A stretch of 64,000 nucleotides of DNA from Acuticoccus kalidii (GTDB lineage: Bacteria > Pseudomonadota > Alphaproteobacteria > Rhizobiales > Amorphaceae): positions 62,001 to 126,000 of the forward strand of contig NZ_JAKGCS010000006.1 in assembly GCF_021556395.1 (NCBI RefSeq), written 5' to 3'. The notes below the pieces were generated by a model. It was not told the origin of the DNA and searched no databases. It was given only the letters and a program-made list of their open reading frames with translations. A program made the translations under genes and the position numbers. Below, in pieces: positions 35,723 to 45,995 of the stretch (positions are counted from its first letter, which is position 1; every line of letters begins with the position of its first letter).

Positions 35723-36604
35723 GTGCCGGAACGAAGTTATGTGGTGGAGGGAGCGCGATTCGTGGCGCCGACGCCCCAGGCCGGCCTTTATATCGTCGCA
35801 ACGCCGATCGGCAATTTGGGCGATATCACCCTGCGTGCGCTGAAGACGCTCGCCGCCGCCGATGCCGTCGCGGCCGAGGACACGCGTCATACCGGTCGCC
35901 TCCTCGCCCACTTCGAAATCGACGCGACACTCGTCCGCTATGACGAGCACGGCGCGGCGCATCAGCGCCCCAAGCTCCTCGCCCGGCTCGATGCGGGCGA
36001 ATCGGTCGCGCTGGTGAGCGATGCGGGAACGCCGCTCATTTCCGATCCGGGCTATCGGCTCGTGGAAGAGGCGCGGGCGGCGGGCCATGCGGTTCATGTC
36101 GTGCCGGGGCCGTCCGCGCCGGTGGCGGCGCTCTCGGTCTCGGGCCTGCCGACGGACGCCTTCCTGTTCGCCGGCTTTCTGCCGACGAAGAGCGCGGCGC
36201 GGCGCTCGCGCATCGGCGAGCTCGCGGCGGTGAAGGCGACGCTCGTCTTCTTCGAGGCGCCGCACCGTGTGGGCGCGGCACTCGCCGATCTCGCCGAGGT
36301 GCTCGGCCCGCGCGAGGGCGCCGTCGCGCGCGAGCTTACCAAGCGCTTCGAGACGGTGGAGCGCGGCACCCTCGCCGCGCTCGCCGCCCGCTTCGGCGAA
36401 GGTGAGACCAAGGGCGAGATCGTCCTCCTGATCGGTCCGCCCGGCGAGGAGGCCGGCACTCTCGACGAAGCCGATATCGACGCGCTCCTCGTCGCGGCGC
36501 TTGCAAAGATGCCCGCGAGCGCCGCCGCGGGCGACGTCGCCAAGGCGACCGGCCTCAACCGGCGCGAGCTTTATCGCCGTGCGCTCGCTCTCAAGGAGAC
36601 GTGA
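35723..36604 (+). CDS. rsmI: 16S rRNA (cytidine-1402-2'-O)-methyltransferase RsmI
   Basis: Methylates the ribose of C1402 in 16S rRNA. 293 residues. Blocks: GLYIVATPIGNLGDITLRALKTLAAADAVAAEDTRHTGRLL, VALVSDAGTPLISDPGYRLV, VVPGPSAPVAALSVSGLP and FFEAPHRV. The GTG start follows GGGAG at 5-bp spacing. In many alphaproteobacteria yraN and then gshB follow; here yraN is not detectable and gshB starts 78 bases after the stop. Confidence 0.95.
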   Translation: MPERSYVVEGARFVAPTPQAGLYIVATPIGNLGDITLRALKTLAAADAVAAEDTRHTGRLLAHFEIDATLVRYDEHGAAHQRPKLLARLDAGESVALVSDAGTPLISDPGYRLVEEARAAGHAVHVVPGPSAPVAALSVSGLPTDAFLFAGFLPTKSAARRSRIGELAAVKATLVFFEAPHRVGAALADLAEVLGPREGAVARELTKRFETVERGTLAALAARFGEGETKGEIVLLIGPPGEEAGTLDEADIDALLVAALAKMPASAAAGDVAKATGLNRRELYRRALALKET

Positions 36605-36682
36605 GCGCGGCGCAATCGCGCAAAGGGCGCTTGCCTTCGTGCGTCGAGGGTCGCATGTGGAGGCGGCAACGGGAGACGTTTT

Positions 36683-37612
36683 ATGGCCAAGGTCGTCGTC
36701 CAGATGGACCCCATCGGGGGCATCAACATCGCCGGCGATTCCACCTTCGCGCTGCTTTTGGAGGCCGCGCGGCGGGGACACGAACTGTTCCACACGACGC
36801 CCGAACGGCTGTCCATGCGCAATGGCGAGGTGTTCACCGTCGTCGAGCCGCTCACGGTGCGCGACGAGGTCGGCGATCACGCGACGCTGGGTGAGAAGAC
36901 GACCGTCTCGCTGAAGGACATGGACGTCGTCCTCCTGCGCCAGGATCCGCCGTTCGATATGGCCTATGTCACGTCGACGCATCTCCTCGAGCAGGCCGGC
37001 TGCCTCGTGATGAACGACCCGGCCGGGGTGCGCAACGCGCCCGAAAAGCTCTTCGTCATCGAGTTCGCCGATCTGATGCCGGACACGCTGATCACCCGCG
37101 ACCGGGACATGATCAAGGCGTTCCGCGAGGAGTTCGGGACGATCGTGGTGAAGCCGCTTTACGGCAACGGGGGCGCCGCCGTCTTCAAGCTCGCCGAGGA
37201 CGACCCGAACGTGAATTCCCTCCTCGATTTCTTCGAGGCGACCTTCCGCGAACCTTATGTCGTGCAACGCTTCCTGCCGCGGGTGACCGACGGGGACAAG
37301 CGCATCATCCTGATCGACGGCGAGTTTGCCGGGGCGGTGAACCGCGTCCCGCCGAAGGGCGAGATCCGCTCGAACATGGTGCGCGGCGGCGCGGCGAACG
37401 CGACCGAGCTCACCCCGCGCGAGCGGGAGATCTGCGCCCGTGTCGGGCCGCGGCTCAAGGAGGTCGGCCTCGTCTTCGCCGGACTGGACGTGATCGACGG
37501 GCTTCTCACCGAGATCAACGTCACCTCTCCGACGGGCATTCGCGCGGTGGAGCGGCTCGGCGGCCCCAACGTCGCGGCCATGTTCTGGGACGCCGTCGAG
37601 GGGCGGCTCTGA
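36683..37612 (+). CDS. gshB: Glutathione synthase
   Basis: ATP-grasp enzyme joining glycine to gamma-glutamylcysteine. 309 residues, of normal length. Signatures: [112 protein letters not shown] and [19 protein letters not shown]. The ATG follows GGGAGACG at 8-bp spacing. It ends 31 bases from the convergent moaE. Confidence 0.96.
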   Translation: MAKVVVQMDPIGGINIAGDSTFALLLEAARRGHELFHTTPERLSMRNGEVFTVVEPLTVRDEVGDHATLGEKTTVSLKDMDVVLLRQDPPFDMAYVTSTHLLEQAGCLVMNDPAGVRNAPEKLFVIEFADLMPDTLITRDRDMIKAFREEFGTIVVKPLYGNGGAAVFKLAEDDPNVNSLLDFFEATFREPYVVQRFLPRVTDGDKRIILIDGEFAGAVNRVPPKGEIRSNMVRGGAANATELTPREREICARVGPRLKEVGLVFAGLDVIDGLLTEINVTSPTGIRAVERLGGPNVAAMFWDAVEGRL

Positions 37613-37643
37613 GAGAGGCTGATCGCGCCGGTTGGCGGGACGG

Positions 37644-38093
37644 TCAGGCCCAGCGGGCTTTGGCGCGTTCGTCGGCATCCGTCGCGTCGACCCAGGGCCC
37701 GACGGTGCCGTCGACGAGATGCTCCCGTTTCCAGAAGGGCGCCTCGGTCTTCAGGAAGTCCATCACGTAGCGCACCGCGTCGAAGGCCGCGTCGCGGTGG
37801 CTCGAACGGGCCGCCACGAACACGATCGGCTCGCCCACCTTGACGATCCCAAACCGATGGATCGCGACGATCCCGCGCACCGGCCAGCGCGACATGGCGC
37901 TTTCGGCGATCCGCGTGATCTCGGCTTCGGCCATGCCGGGATAATGTTCGAGCTCCAACGCGGACAGCCGTCCGGTCTCGCCTCGGCAGAGGCCGAGAAA
38001 GGTGGCGATCGCGCCGGTGTCGGGATCGTCGCCGAGGCGGGCGGCGGCTTCGGCGAGGTCGAGCGCCTCGCCGGTCAGGCGAACGTCGATCAT
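37644..38093 (-). CDS. moaE: Molybdopterin synthase catalytic subunit
   Basis: MoaE forms molybdopterin from precursor Z with MoaD as sulfur donor. 149 residues. GAIATFLGLCRGE, LELEHYPGMAEAEI, HRFGIVKVGEPIVFVAARSSHRDAAFDAVRYVMDFLKTEAPFWKRE includes the active-site lysines and the MoaD-binding region. The ATG overlaps the moaD stop codon by 4 bases, making it the last gene of the uvrC-pgsA-moaD-moaE operon. Confidence 0.95.
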   Translation of the reverse strand: MIDVRLTGEALDLAEAAARLGDDPDTGAIATFLGLCRGETGRLSALELEHYPGMAEAEITRIAESAMSRWPVRGIVAIHRFGIVKVGEPIVFVAARSSHRDAAFDAVRYVMDFLKTEAPFWKREHLVDGTVGPWVDATDADERAKARWA

Positions 38094-38341
38094 CCGCCGG
38101 TCATCGGCGGGAAGAGGGCGACCTCGCGCGCGCCGGAGAGCGGCGCGTCGTGCCGCACGTGCCGCTGGTCGAGGGCGACGCGAATGAAGCGGTCGCGTTC
38201 GAGCGCGTGGGCGTACTCTTCCCCGCGGCCCTTCAGCCAGACGATCAGCTCGCCCGCGGTGCCGACATCGGCCGGCAGCTCGATCTCCTCTTCCGCGCGG
38301 CCGATGCGCTCGCGGACCCAGGCGAAATATTTCACCTTCAC
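38090..38341 (-). CDS. moaD: Molybdopterin synthase sulfur-carrier subunit
   Basis: 83-residue ubiquitin-fold protein that carries the thiocarboxylate. It starts [23 protein letters not shown] and ends in the required Gly-Gly (VALFPPMTGG). The GTG start overlaps the pgsA stop codon by 4 bases (GTGA) and follows a GGGGAAGAGG stretch. The stop overlaps moaE by 4 bases. Confidence 0.94.
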   Translation of the reverse strand: MKVKYFAWVRERIGRAEEEIELPADVGTAGELIVWLKGRGEEYAHALERDRFIRVALDQRHVRHDAPLSGAREVALFPPMTGG

Positions 38342-38895
38342 GCCTCTTCCCCCCATGCCTTGCGGGTGCCCCAGATATATTGCCAGCCGCTGACGAGCGT
38401 CATCACGACGGCGGCCCACAGGATCACCAGCCCGATGACCACGAACGTCGCCGGCGCCCAGGTGAGCGGCGCGCCGATCAAGACGGCGATCGCGACGAGC
38501 TGGATCGTGGTCTTCCATTTCGCGAACAGCGAGGCCGGGACGACGATTCCCTTGGTGCCGAGATGCTCGCGCAGTCCCGAGATGGCGATTTCCCGCATCA
38601 GGATCAACGCCGCGGCGAGGGAGTTGAGACCGCCGATCGTCCCTTCGGCGCACAGCATCAAGAGCGCGACGCCGACGAGGAGCTTGTCGGCGATCGAATC
38701 GAGCATCCGCCCGAACGCCGAAATCTGGTTGAGCTTGCGGGCGAGATAACCGTCGAGCCAGTCGGTGAGGGCGGCCAGCACGAAGACGATGAGCGCCGCG
38801 AGACGCACGTCCCCGAACGGCCACACGAGGAGCACCGCGAGCGCGAAGACGCCGAGACAGCGCAGGATCGTCAGGATATTGGGAATCGTTGTCAT
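38338..38895 (-). CDS. pgsA: CDP-diacylglycerol-glycerol-3-phosphate 3-phosphatidyltransferase
   Basis: Inner-membrane enzyme making phosphatidylglycerophosphate. 185 residues. The CDP-alcohol phosphatidyltransferase signature is complete: [29 protein letters not shown], matching DG(x)2AR(x)8G(x)3D(x)3D, with N-terminal IPNILTILR. About five to six helices are predicted. It overlaps uvrC and moaD by 4 bases each. Confidence 0.95.
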   Translation of the reverse strand: MTTIPNILTILRCLGVFALAVLLVWPFGDVRLAALIVFVLAALTDWLDGYLARKLNQISAFGRMLDSIADKLLVGVALLMLCAEGTIGGLNSLAAALILMREIAISGLREHLGTKGIVVPASLFAKWKTTIQLVAIAVLIGAPLTWAPATFVVIGLVILWAAVVMTLVSGWQYIWGTRKAWGEEA

Positions 38896-40895
38896 CGGGA
38901 TGCCGGTGCGTTGGCCGCGTGGAAATGATCGTAGACGCGCTTGGCGACGCTTTCGGAAATGCCTTCGACCTCGACGAGATCGTCGACGCCCGCCTTCGCG
39001 ACCGCCTTCGCTGTACCGAAATGGCGCAGCAGCGCGCGTTTTCGAGCCGCACCGATGCCTGGAATGTCATCGAGCGGGTTCGCGGTGAACGCCTTTTTGC
39101 GTTTGGCGCGGTGGGCGCCGATCGCGAAACGGTGCGCTTCGTCGCGCAGACGCTGGACGAAATAGAGCACCGGGTCGCGCGGCGGCAGGCGGAAGGGCGT
39201 GCGCCCGGCCTGGTGAAATTCTTCGCGTCCGGCATCGCGGTCGATCCCCTTCGCGACGCCGACGAGCGGCACGTCGGTAATGCCGAGCGCCTCGATGACC
39301 TCCCTCGCGGCCGTGAGCTGGCCCGCGCCGCCGTCGATGAGGACGAGATCCGGCCAGGGGCCGAGCGTGCCGTCGTCGATGTCGTCGGCATCGGGTTCGG
39401 CGTCGCTGTCGCGCGGCGGCGTCTCGCGCGGCGCCTCTTTGAGGAGGCGGGCGAAGCGGCGCGTCAGCACCTCGCGCATCATGCCGAAATCGTCGCCGGG
39501 GGTCAGATCCTCCGACTTGATGTTGAACTTGCGATAATGCGCCTTCGAGAAGCCCTCCGGCCCCGCGACGATCATCCCGCCCACGGCGGACGTGCCCATG
39601 ATGTGCGAGTTGTCGTAGACCTCGACACGGCGGGGCGGGGCGGGAAGGCCGAAGGTCTCGCCGAGGGCGGCGAGGAGCTTTCCCTGGCTCTGCTTGTCGG
39701 ACAGGCGCCGACCGAGCGCCTCGCGCGCGTTGGTGAGCGCGTGGTCGACGAGCTCGCGCTTCACGCCGCGTTGCGGCACCGAGACGTCGACCTTGCGGCC
39801 GGCCTTTTCGGAGAAAGCGGCGATCATCAACTCGCGCTCCGGCACCTCGTGGGAGAGGAAAAGGGCGCGCGGGACGGGCTTGTCGTCATAGAATTGGGCG
39901 AGAAAGGTCTGGAGGACGTCGGGCGCGTCGAGCCCTTCGTCGCGCGGGAAGAAGGCGCGATTGCCCCAGTTCTGCCCGGTGCGGAAGAAGAACACCTGGA
40001 CGCACGTCTCGCCGCCGTCCTGATGGACGGCGAACACATCCGCCTCCTCGACGCCTTGGGCGTTGATCCCCTGGTGGCTGTCGACATGGGAGAGCGAGGC
40101 GAGACGGTCGCGGATGCGGGCCGCGCGCTCGAATTCGAGCGCGTCGGCGGCCGTCTCCATTTCGGCGCCGAGCTTCTTGCGGATCGCCTGCGACTTGCCC
40201 GACAGGAACGCCTTCGCCTCACCGACGAGGTCGCCATAATCGGCGAGCGAGATTTCGCCGGTGCATGGCGCCGAGCAGCGCTTGATTTGGTAGAGCAGGC
40301 ACGGCCGCGTCCGCGTCTCGTACACCGAATCGGAGCAGGAGCGGATGAGGAAGGCCTTCTGCAGCGCGTTGATCGTCCGGTCGACGGCGCCGGCGGAGGC
40401 GAAGGGGCCGAAATAGTTGCCCTTCCGCGAGTGTGCGCCGCGATGCTTCAGGATCTGCGGCGCCTCGTGATCGCCCGTGAGGAGGATATAAGGGAACGAC
40501 TTGTCGTCCCGCAGGAGCACGTTGTAGCGCGGGCGGAAGCGCTTGATGAGGTTCGCCTCGAGCAGAAGCGCCTCGGTCTCCGTGTTGGTGGTGACGAACT
40601 CCATCGCGACGGTGCGGTTGACCATCGACATCAGCCGCGCTGACAGACCCACCGGGCGCGAGTAGCTGACGACGCGCTTTTTGAGATTGCGCGCCTTCCC
40701 GACATAAAGAACGTCGCCCGCTTCATCGAGCATCCGGTAGACACCGGGCGCGTTCGGCAGGCGCTTCACCGTTTCGGCGATGAGTTCGAAGCCGGTCGCC
40801 TCGCTCGTCGGCCGGCGGAAGCGGACCTCTTCGCCGCCGGCGCCACGAGCGGTGCCGTGATCCGGTGCATCGATGATTCGGGTGGGTTGATCCAT
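38892..40895 (-). CDS. uvrC: Excinuclease ABC subunit C
   Basis: Dual-incision nuclease of nucleotide excision repair. 667 residues. The GIY-YIG domain ([31 protein letters not shown], about residues 50-85) is followed by the conserved cysteines ([13 protein letters not shown]), a UVR motif, the RNase H-like domain ([38 protein letters not shown]) and C-terminal HhH repeats ([37 protein letters not shown]). An acidic insert of about 25 residues ([15 protein letters not shown]) lies before the RNase H Asp motif. The start at MDQPTR is tentative. It is first in the operon with pgsA and moaDE. Confidence 0.96.
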   Translation of the reverse strand: MDQPTRIIDAPDHGTARGAGGEEVRFRRPTSEATGFELIAETVKRLPNAPGVYRMLDEAGDVLYVGKARNLKKRVVSYSRPVGLSARLMSMVNRTVAMEFVTTNTETEALLLEANLIKRFRPRYNVLLRDDKSFPYILLTGDHEAPQILKHRGAHSRKGNYFGPFASAGAVDRTINALQKAFLIRSCSDSVYETRTRPCLLYQIKRCSAPCTGEISLADYGDLVGEAKAFLSGKSQAIRKKLGAEMETAADALEFERAARIRDRLASLSHVDSHQGINAQGVEEADVFAVHQDGGETCVQVFFFRTGQNWGNRAFFPRDEGLDAPDVLQTFLAQFYDDKPVPRALFLSHEVPERELMIAAFSEKAGRKVDVSVPQRGVKRELVDHALTNAREALGRRLSDKQSQGKLLAALGETFGLPAPPRRVEVYDNSHIMGTSAVGGMIVAGPEGFSKAHYRKFNIKSEDLTPGDDFGMMREVLTRRFARLLKEAPRETPPRDSDAEPDADDIDDGTLGPWPDLVLIDGGAGQLTAAREVIEALGITDVPLVGVAKGIDRDAGREEFHQAGRTPFRLPPRDPVLYFVQRLRDEAHRFAIGAHRAKRKKAFTANPLDDIPGIGAARKRALLRHFGTAKAVAKAGVDDLVEVEGISESVAKRVYDHFHAANAPASR

Positions 40896-41009
40896 GTCCT
40901 TCAATCTGGCGTCCCAATGCGGCCGCTGCAATCGCCGAGCGCTGGTTGTGGGTGGTGGGCGGTGCTGATAACAATCAAAAGAGGACGAAATATTTTCTGC
41001 AATCAAAGG

Positions 41010-41038
41010 TTGACATAGCGTCGTCATTTGCGTTCAGT
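41010..41038 (+). promoter_or_regulatory. Possible promoter (-35 TTGACA) upstream of the small gene at 41074
   Basis: A consensus TTGACA at 41010-41015 is followed at 17-bp spacing by TTCAGT (41033-41038), a weak -10 match. The location, in the AT-richer uvrC/small-gene divergent region, is suitable for the small downstream gene. Confidence 0.4.
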
Positions 41039-41073
41039 TTCGCTAGGGCGCGATTCAAAGGGACGGCAGAGAA

Positions 41074-41301
41074 ATGGCGACACATCATCCGGAAAAAGCC
41101 GATAAGTTCCGCGAAGCGGCCATTCGGCGCGTGCGGAACGTGGAAACGACATTGCGGCGGGTCCGCAATTTGTCGAACCCGTCTTCCTACAGCTACACGG
41201 AGGACGAGATCGAACGGATCTTCGAGCACCTTCAATCCGTCCTCGACCGGACGCGGGACAGCTTTTCCCGGCCGCAGGGACGGGAGCAATTCTCTCTTTG
41301 A
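41074..41301 (+). CDS. Small conserved hypothetical protein
   Basis: Not assigned to a named family. The 75-residue charged protein is predicted to be mostly helical, with no signal peptide or membrane segment: an N-terminal helix (KADKFREAAIRRVRNVETTLRRVRNL), an SNPSSYSYTEDEIERIFEHLQSVLDRTRDSF middle and a short polar tail. Codon use resembles the neighbours. A purine-rich GGCAGAGAA precedes the ATG. It ends 5 bases from the convergent SDR gene. Confidence 0.7.
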   Translation: MATHHPEKADKFREAAIRRVRNVETTLRRVRNLSNPSSYSYTEDEIERIFEHLQSVLDRTRDSFSRPQGREQFSL

Positions 41302-41306
41302 TCCAT

Positions 41307-42062
41307 TCATTCAGGGACGACGGCGTCCGGGGTCCGCCAGGCGAGGTGCTGCCCCCCGTCGAGGGCGATCATCTGGCCGGTGATCGAGGGCGTGGCGTGA
41401 AGAAAGCGTATCGTCGCGCCGAACTCGTCGAGTTGCGGAGCCGTATGGAGGGGGAGCGTTGCGACGAGGTCGGCAAACTCCCTCTCCGTTTGCGCCGCTG
41501 ACTTCAGCACCGGCCCCGGCCCGAGCGCGACGACGCGAATGTCGGGCGCGAGGGCTTGAGCCAATGTCTGGGTCAGCCACCACAGCGTCGCCTTGGAGGC
41601 GCTGTAGCTGAGATAAAGCGGCGTCGGCTTCCACACCCGCTGGTCGATCATGTTGACGACGAGGCCGCGGCATCCGGCAGCGGCGAATGCGCGGGTGAGA
41701 TGGGCGGGCGCTTCGGCATTGATCGCCATCTGCCGCCGCCACCGCGCGGAGGCGAGGTCCGCGATCGTGTCGGCCTCGAACACCGATGCGTTGTTGACGA
41801 GGAGGGAGAGCGGGCCGACCGCCTCGATCGCCGCCGGCAACAGCGTCTCGACCGAGGCGGGATCGGTGAGGTCGGCACGCACCGTCGCCGTCTTCACGCC
41901 GTGCGTCTCGGCGAGCTCGACCGCGAGTTTGCGCGCGGCCGCGTCGGAGCGGTTCGCGTGGATCACGACATCGTAACCGTGGGCGGCAAGGTCGGTGGCG
42001 ATCGCGCGCCCGATGCGGTGGGCGGCTCCCGTCACGAGGGCGCGGCGTGGTGGGGTCGTCAA
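41307..42062 (-). CDS. Short-chain dehydrogenase/reductase (pteridine reductase/FolM-like)
   Basis: 251-residue SDR enzyme. It has the cofactor motif TGAAHRIGRAIA (GxxxRIG type, as in pteridine reductases and FolM), LVNNASVFEADT, and YLSYSASKATLWWLTQTLA with the catalytic Tyr-x3-Lys. The normal catalytic Ser position reads MIDQRVWKPTPLYLSY, again like FolM or PTR1 relatives. Reduction of dihydropteridine-type substrates is therefore the best guess. The ribosome site is not obvious. It stands alone on the minus strand, convergent with the small gene. Confidence 0.8.
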   Translation of the reverse strand: MTTPPRRALVTGAAHRIGRAIATDLAAHGYDVVIHANRSDAAARKLAVELAETHGVKTATVRADLTDPASVETLLPAAIEAVGPLSLLVNNASVFEADTIADLASARWRRQMAINAEAPAHLTRAFAAAGCRGLVVNMIDQRVWKPTPLYLSYSASKATLWWLTQTLAQALAPDIRVVALGPGPVLKSAAQTEREFADLVATLPLHTAPQLDEFGATIRFLHATPSITGQMIALDGGQHLAWRTPDAVVPE

Positions 42063-42373
42063 TTTCGTCTCGTTCTTTGTGGCGCGACGGGAGGAGAATA
42101 CCGGGAGAAGCGGCGAAATTGCGCCGCCGATCTAGAGGTCATTCGCAGCTCGGACGCAACGGGTGGCGACCGTCCGCCCGGCGCCTCGGACGGCGCCTCG
42201 CCGACTTCGGCCGCCGCCGTTCGCCCCTCGCGTCCCCATGCGGGGCCCATGCGCTCGCTCTCGGTCGAGCGCCTGGCGCACCATCACGGACGCATCATCC
42301 GAGGGGGACGACTTGACGCGGGGGTGATGACAGGCTTTGCCCCAGGGACAGGCCACGAGGCTTCCGCCGGTCC
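42063..42373. other. 311-bp divergent intergenic region
   Basis: It separates the SDR gene from the GT39-type gene. It contains no recognisable gene, only short out-of-frame openings. It should hold both promoters; no clear box can be pointed out. Confidence 0.5.
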
Positions 42374-43861
42374 ATGACAGCCACGATACGATTTCCTGAG
42401 GCACACGCCTTCCGATTGCCGCAGATCGACCGCCTCGCACCGGGAACGGTCGTCGCGGCGATCCTTCTTTATGTCGCGGCGCTCTTTGTGCTTCGCCTGT
42501 CGCTCTCGCCCTTTCTCGAGATCGACGAGGCGCAGTTCATGGGCGCTGTCGATTTCCGCCTCGTCTACGACAACTCGCATCCGCCACTTTATAATTGGCT
42601 CGTTCGCGTCGCGCTCGATCTGACGGGGTGGCGCTGGGCGCTCGCCGTCGCGTTGGTGAAGGCCGCGCTCCTCGCCGCGACGCATCTTTTCATCTTCGAT
42701 GCGGCGCGGCGGCTGCTCGGCACCGGCGGCGGCATCGTCGCGCTCGCCGCGGCGGCTCTGCTGCCGCAGGTGAGCTGGATGTCGGCCCATACGCTCGCCC
42801 ATTCCGTCCTCGTGATGGCCGCCGCCGCGGCGGTGGTGAACGCACTGGTGCGCATCGCGGTGCGGCCGAGCGCGCCGGCGTTCGCACTGCTCGGCCTCGC
42901 GGCCGGCATCGGCGCGATCGCGAAGTTCAACATGGCGCTGCTTCTCGTCCCGCTGGCGATCGCGATCGCGACGGATCCGTTCATGCGCGAGCGCTTCCAC
43001 CGGACCGCGGCGCTGCTTGCCCCGCTGATCGGCCTCGTGATCGCGACGCCGGCCTGGATCGCCGCCGCGCTCGATTTCGCCGACTCGACCGAGCGGATGG
43101 AAAAGCTCTACCGCCACAACGTCTTCGAGATCGTCGACCTTCCGGTCCTCGGCATCGACGGCGTTCTGATGCTCACCCTCGCGATCCTCGCTTGGGGTGG
43201 CGTCGTGCTCGCCCTCATCGCCGCCTTCGGCGAAACGCCCGAGCATCAAGGCGAAATCGCGACCTCGGTGCGCCGCGTCCTGTGGCGCACGATCGGGATC
43301 GGGCTCGTCCTCACCTTCGTCTTCGTGCTCGGCAGCGATATGTCGGCCGTCGCCGAGCGCTATCTGACGCCGCTCCTGATGCCACTGCCGCTGCTCGCGG
43401 CGCTGGCGCTCTCGTCCTGGCGGTGGCGCGGCGTGCTGGTGGTCGCCGGTGCGCTCGCCTTCGTGGCGGTGCTGTTCGGGATGGTCGGGATGGTGGCCTT
43501 CGACAAACACCGTTGGGCGCGGCCCTATGATGCGGTCGGCGCGGCGATCGCGGCCGACGCGCCGGACGGACGGATCACGGTCGCCTCGCCGGTGCCCGAT
43601 CTCGCCGCGAACGTCACGCTGGCGCTGCGCCGGGCGGGGCGCCAGGCGGTGGTGGAGGGGGACCGGCTCGCCGAGCAAGGCCCGCTCCTCGTGCTCCTCT
43701 GGCTGGGTCACGACCCGTTGCCGGCGGGCGAGTGGGAGGCGCCGGGGCCGCTCTGTCCGGTCGCGACGCTGACGCCCGACCCGAAACTCCTCAACCTCAC
43801 GGGCCGCACAATGCCCGTCACCGCCGCGATCTATCGGCGGGGGACCTGTCCGGCCGGATAA
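42374..43861 (+). CDS. Glycosyltransferase family 39-like (ArnT/PMT_2) membrane protein
   Basis: 495-residue polytopic membrane protein with about 11-12 helices and a C-terminal periplasmic domain. The first periplasmic loop has the family motif LEIDEAQFMG (acidic D-E at the active site) and NSHPPLYNWLVR, which match PMT_2/GT83-GT39 polyprenyl-phosphate-sugar transferases. It likely transfers a sugar from undecaprenyl phosphate to a lipid or protein at the outer face of the inner membrane; the acceptor is unknown. The gene is isolated, without other polysaccharide genes next to it. Confidence 0.82.
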   Translation: MTATIRFPEAHAFRLPQIDRLAPGTVVAAILLYVAALFVLRLSLSPFLEIDEAQFMGAVDFRLVYDNSHPPLYNWLVRVALDLTGWRWALAVALVKAALLAATHLFIFDAARRLLGTGGGIVALAAAALLPQVSWMSAHTLAHSVLVMAAAAAVVNALVRIAVRPSAPAFALLGLAAGIGAIAKFNMALLLVPLAIAIATDPFMRERFHRTAALLAPLIGLVIATPAWIAAALDFADSTERMEKLYRHNVFEIVDLPVLGIDGVLMLTLAILAWGGVVLALIAAFGETPEHQGEIATSVRRVLWRTIGIGLVLTFVFVLGSDMSAVAERYLTPLLMPLPLLAALALSSWRWRGVLVVAGALAFVAVLFGMVGMVAFDKHRWARPYDAVGAAIAADAPDGRITVASPVPDLAANVTLALRRAGRQAVVEGDRLAEQGPLLVLLWLGHDPLPAGEWEAPGPLCPVATLTPDPKLLNLTGRTMPVTAAIYRRGTCPAG

Positions 43862-44025
43862 AGCGCCGCAGGCCGGGGCCGTCCGGTCCGCATCTCGATC
43901 GGGGCGGGCGCGCTTGGCACCGCGGCGCACGGCGATCGATGACGCCTGGCGGTCGCGGCTTGCGTCACGCGCGCGCTCGGCGCGCAGTGCGCGGCGGCGC
44001 CGGGGAGCGGCGCCGCCGGTTCGGC

Positions 44026-45882
44026 TCAGGCCGCGGCGTCGGCGGCTTCGAGCTCGTCGATCAGGCCGGCGATCACCGCGAGGCCCTTTTGCCAGAAGGC
44101 GGGGTCGCGCGCATCGAGGCCGAAGGGCGTGAGAAGCTCGGAATAATGCTTCGTGCCGCCGGCGGCGAGGAGCGCGAAATACTTGTCCGCGAAGCCGTCC
44201 TGGCTGGTCTCGTAGACGCCGTAGAGCGAGTTCACCATGCAATCGCCGAACGCGTAGGCGTAGACATAGAACGGCGCGTTGATGAAGTGCGGGACGTAGG
44301 ACCAGAACACCTCGTACCCGTCGGACAGGCGCACCGCCGGACCGAGCGACTCGGTCTGCACCTTCAGCCACAATTGGCCGAGGCGCTCGGAGGTGAGCTC
44401 GCCCTCACGCCGCTCGGTGTGGACGTGGCGCTCGAAGGTGTAGAACGCGATCTGCCGCACCACGGTGTTGATCATGTCCTCCACCTTGGAGGCGAGCATC
44501 ACGCGCCGCGTCCGGGCGTCGGGCGCCGCGTCGAGGAGGCGGCGGAAGGTCAGCATCTCGCCGAACACCGAGGCGGTCTCGGCGAGCGTCAACGGCGTCG
44601 GCGCCATCAAGGCCCCGTTCGGCGCGGCGAGGATCTGATGCACGCCGTGGCCGAGCTCGTGGGCGAGCGTCATCACGTCCCGCGTGCGGCCCTGATAATT
44701 GAGGAGCACATAGGGATGCGCCGACGGCACCGTCGGATGCGAAAAGGCGCCGGGCGCCTTGCCGGGCCGCACCGGCGCGTCGATCCAGGGCTTGTCGAAG
44801 AAGTTCTTCGCAAGGTCGGCGAGCTTGGGCGAGAAGTCGCCATAGGCGGAAAGGACGATGTCCTTCGCGTCGTCCCAGGGGATCGTGCGGTCGTCGGCGT
44901 CGGGGAGGGGGGCGTTGCGGTCCCACGTGTCGAGCGCGTCCTTGCCGAACCAGCGGGCCTTCATCGCATAATAGCGATGGGACAGGTTCGGGTAGGCCTC
45001 GCGCACGGCCGATACCAGCGCGTCGACGACCTCACCCTCCACGCGGTTCGCGAGATGGCGTGAATCGGCGACATCCTTGAAGCCGCGCCAGCGGTCGGAG
45101 ATCTCCTTGTCCTTCGCGAGGGTGTTGGTGATCAGCGTGAAGGTGCGCTCGCTGCCCTTGAGGGCGGCGCCGATCCCCTCGGACGCCGTCTTGCGGACGG
45201 CCTCTTTCGGATCGAGCAGATTGTTGAGCGCCTCCTCGAGCGTCACCTTCTCCTCGCTGCCGACATCGACGCGCAGCGCGGCGATCGTCTCGTCGAAGAG
45301 GCGGGACCAGGCGCTGCGGGAGGGCACCGACTTGTCGAGGAAGAGCCGCTCGATATCGTCGGAGAGCTGGAAAGGCCGCTCCTTGCGCAGATCCTCGATG
45401 AAGGGGCGATAATGGCCGGCCGCCGCGTCGGCGAGCGCCGTCTCCATCGCCGCATCGTCGATCCGGTTGAGCTCGAGCAGGAAGAAGAGAAGGTGCGCGG
45501 AAAGCTGGGTCAGCTTGTCCGACACGTCGCCATAGGTCTTGGCGTAGGCCGGGTTCGTCGTGTCGGTCGCATAGAGGAGGCCGGCATAGGAGCCGATGCG
45601 GCCCATGCGGTCCTCGAGCCCCTCATAACGCTTGAGCGCCGCGGCGAGTTTGGCGCCGCCGCCCGCTCCAGCAATCATCTCGGCGAGCTTGCCTTTATAT
45701 GCGCCCTCGAAGGCGCGTGAATCGTCGGCGAGGGAGGAAAGGTCGTTGGCGAGCGCCGGCGCGTCGGGCGAGGCGTAGAAATCGCTGAGATCCCACTCGG
45801 GCAGGCTTCCGAGCGGTGTGCCCCCGCTCGCCCGGTCGACTGTCTCATGTGGCAAAATTGCGCGTGTCGCGTGCAAAGTCAT
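44026..45882 (-). CDS. pepF: Oligoendopeptidase F (M3 family)
   Basis: Cytosolic zinc metallopeptidase, 618 residues, degrading short peptides. The zinc site is HELGH (408-412), with the third ligand in LTLAETASVFGE (E435 or next). RTRDVMTLAHELGHGVHQ and FYTFERHVH are typical of the M3B PepF family. The ATG follows GAAGG at 7-8-bp spacing; an upstream extension of 17 residues is possible but overlaps the divergent transpeptidase region. It ends about 165 bases from the convergent GT39-type gene. Confidence 0.93.
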   Translation of the reverse strand: MTLHATRAILPHETVDRASGGTPLGSLPEWDLSDFYASPDAPALANDLSSLADDSRAFEGAYKGKLAEMIAGAGGGAKLAAALKRYEGLEDRMGRIGSYAGLLYATDTTNPAYAKTYGDVSDKLTQLSAHLLFFLLELNRIDDAAMETALADAAAGHYRPFIEDLRKERPFQLSDDIERLFLDKSVPSRSAWSRLFDETIAALRVDVGSEEKVTLEEALNNLLDPKEAVRKTASEGIGAALKGSERTFTLITNTLAKDKEISDRWRGFKDVADSRHLANRVEGEVVDALVSAVREAYPNLSHRYYAMKARWFGKDALDTWDRNAPLPDADDRTIPWDDAKDIVLSAYGDFSPKLADLAKNFFDKPWIDAPVRPGKAPGAFSHPTVPSAHPYVLLNYQGRTRDVMTLAHELGHGVHQILAAPNGALMAPTPLTLAETASVFGEMLTFRRLLDAAPDARTRRVMLASKVEDMINTVVRQIAFYTFERHVHTERREGELTSERLGQLWLKVQTESLGPAVRLSDGYEVFWSYVPHFINAPFYVYAYAFGDCMVNSLYGVYETSQDGFADKYFALLAAGGTKHYSELLTPFGLDARDPAFWQKGLAVIAGLIDELEAADAAA

Positions 45883-45995
45883 CGGGAAGCCTTCAACGGA
45901 ATGTGAGGCGGCGGTCTTCAGCCGCCGGACCAATGCTATCTGTCAGCTCCATAGATGGCCATGGGTTTGCGATTGTAAGGCCGGAGTTGCGTGAA

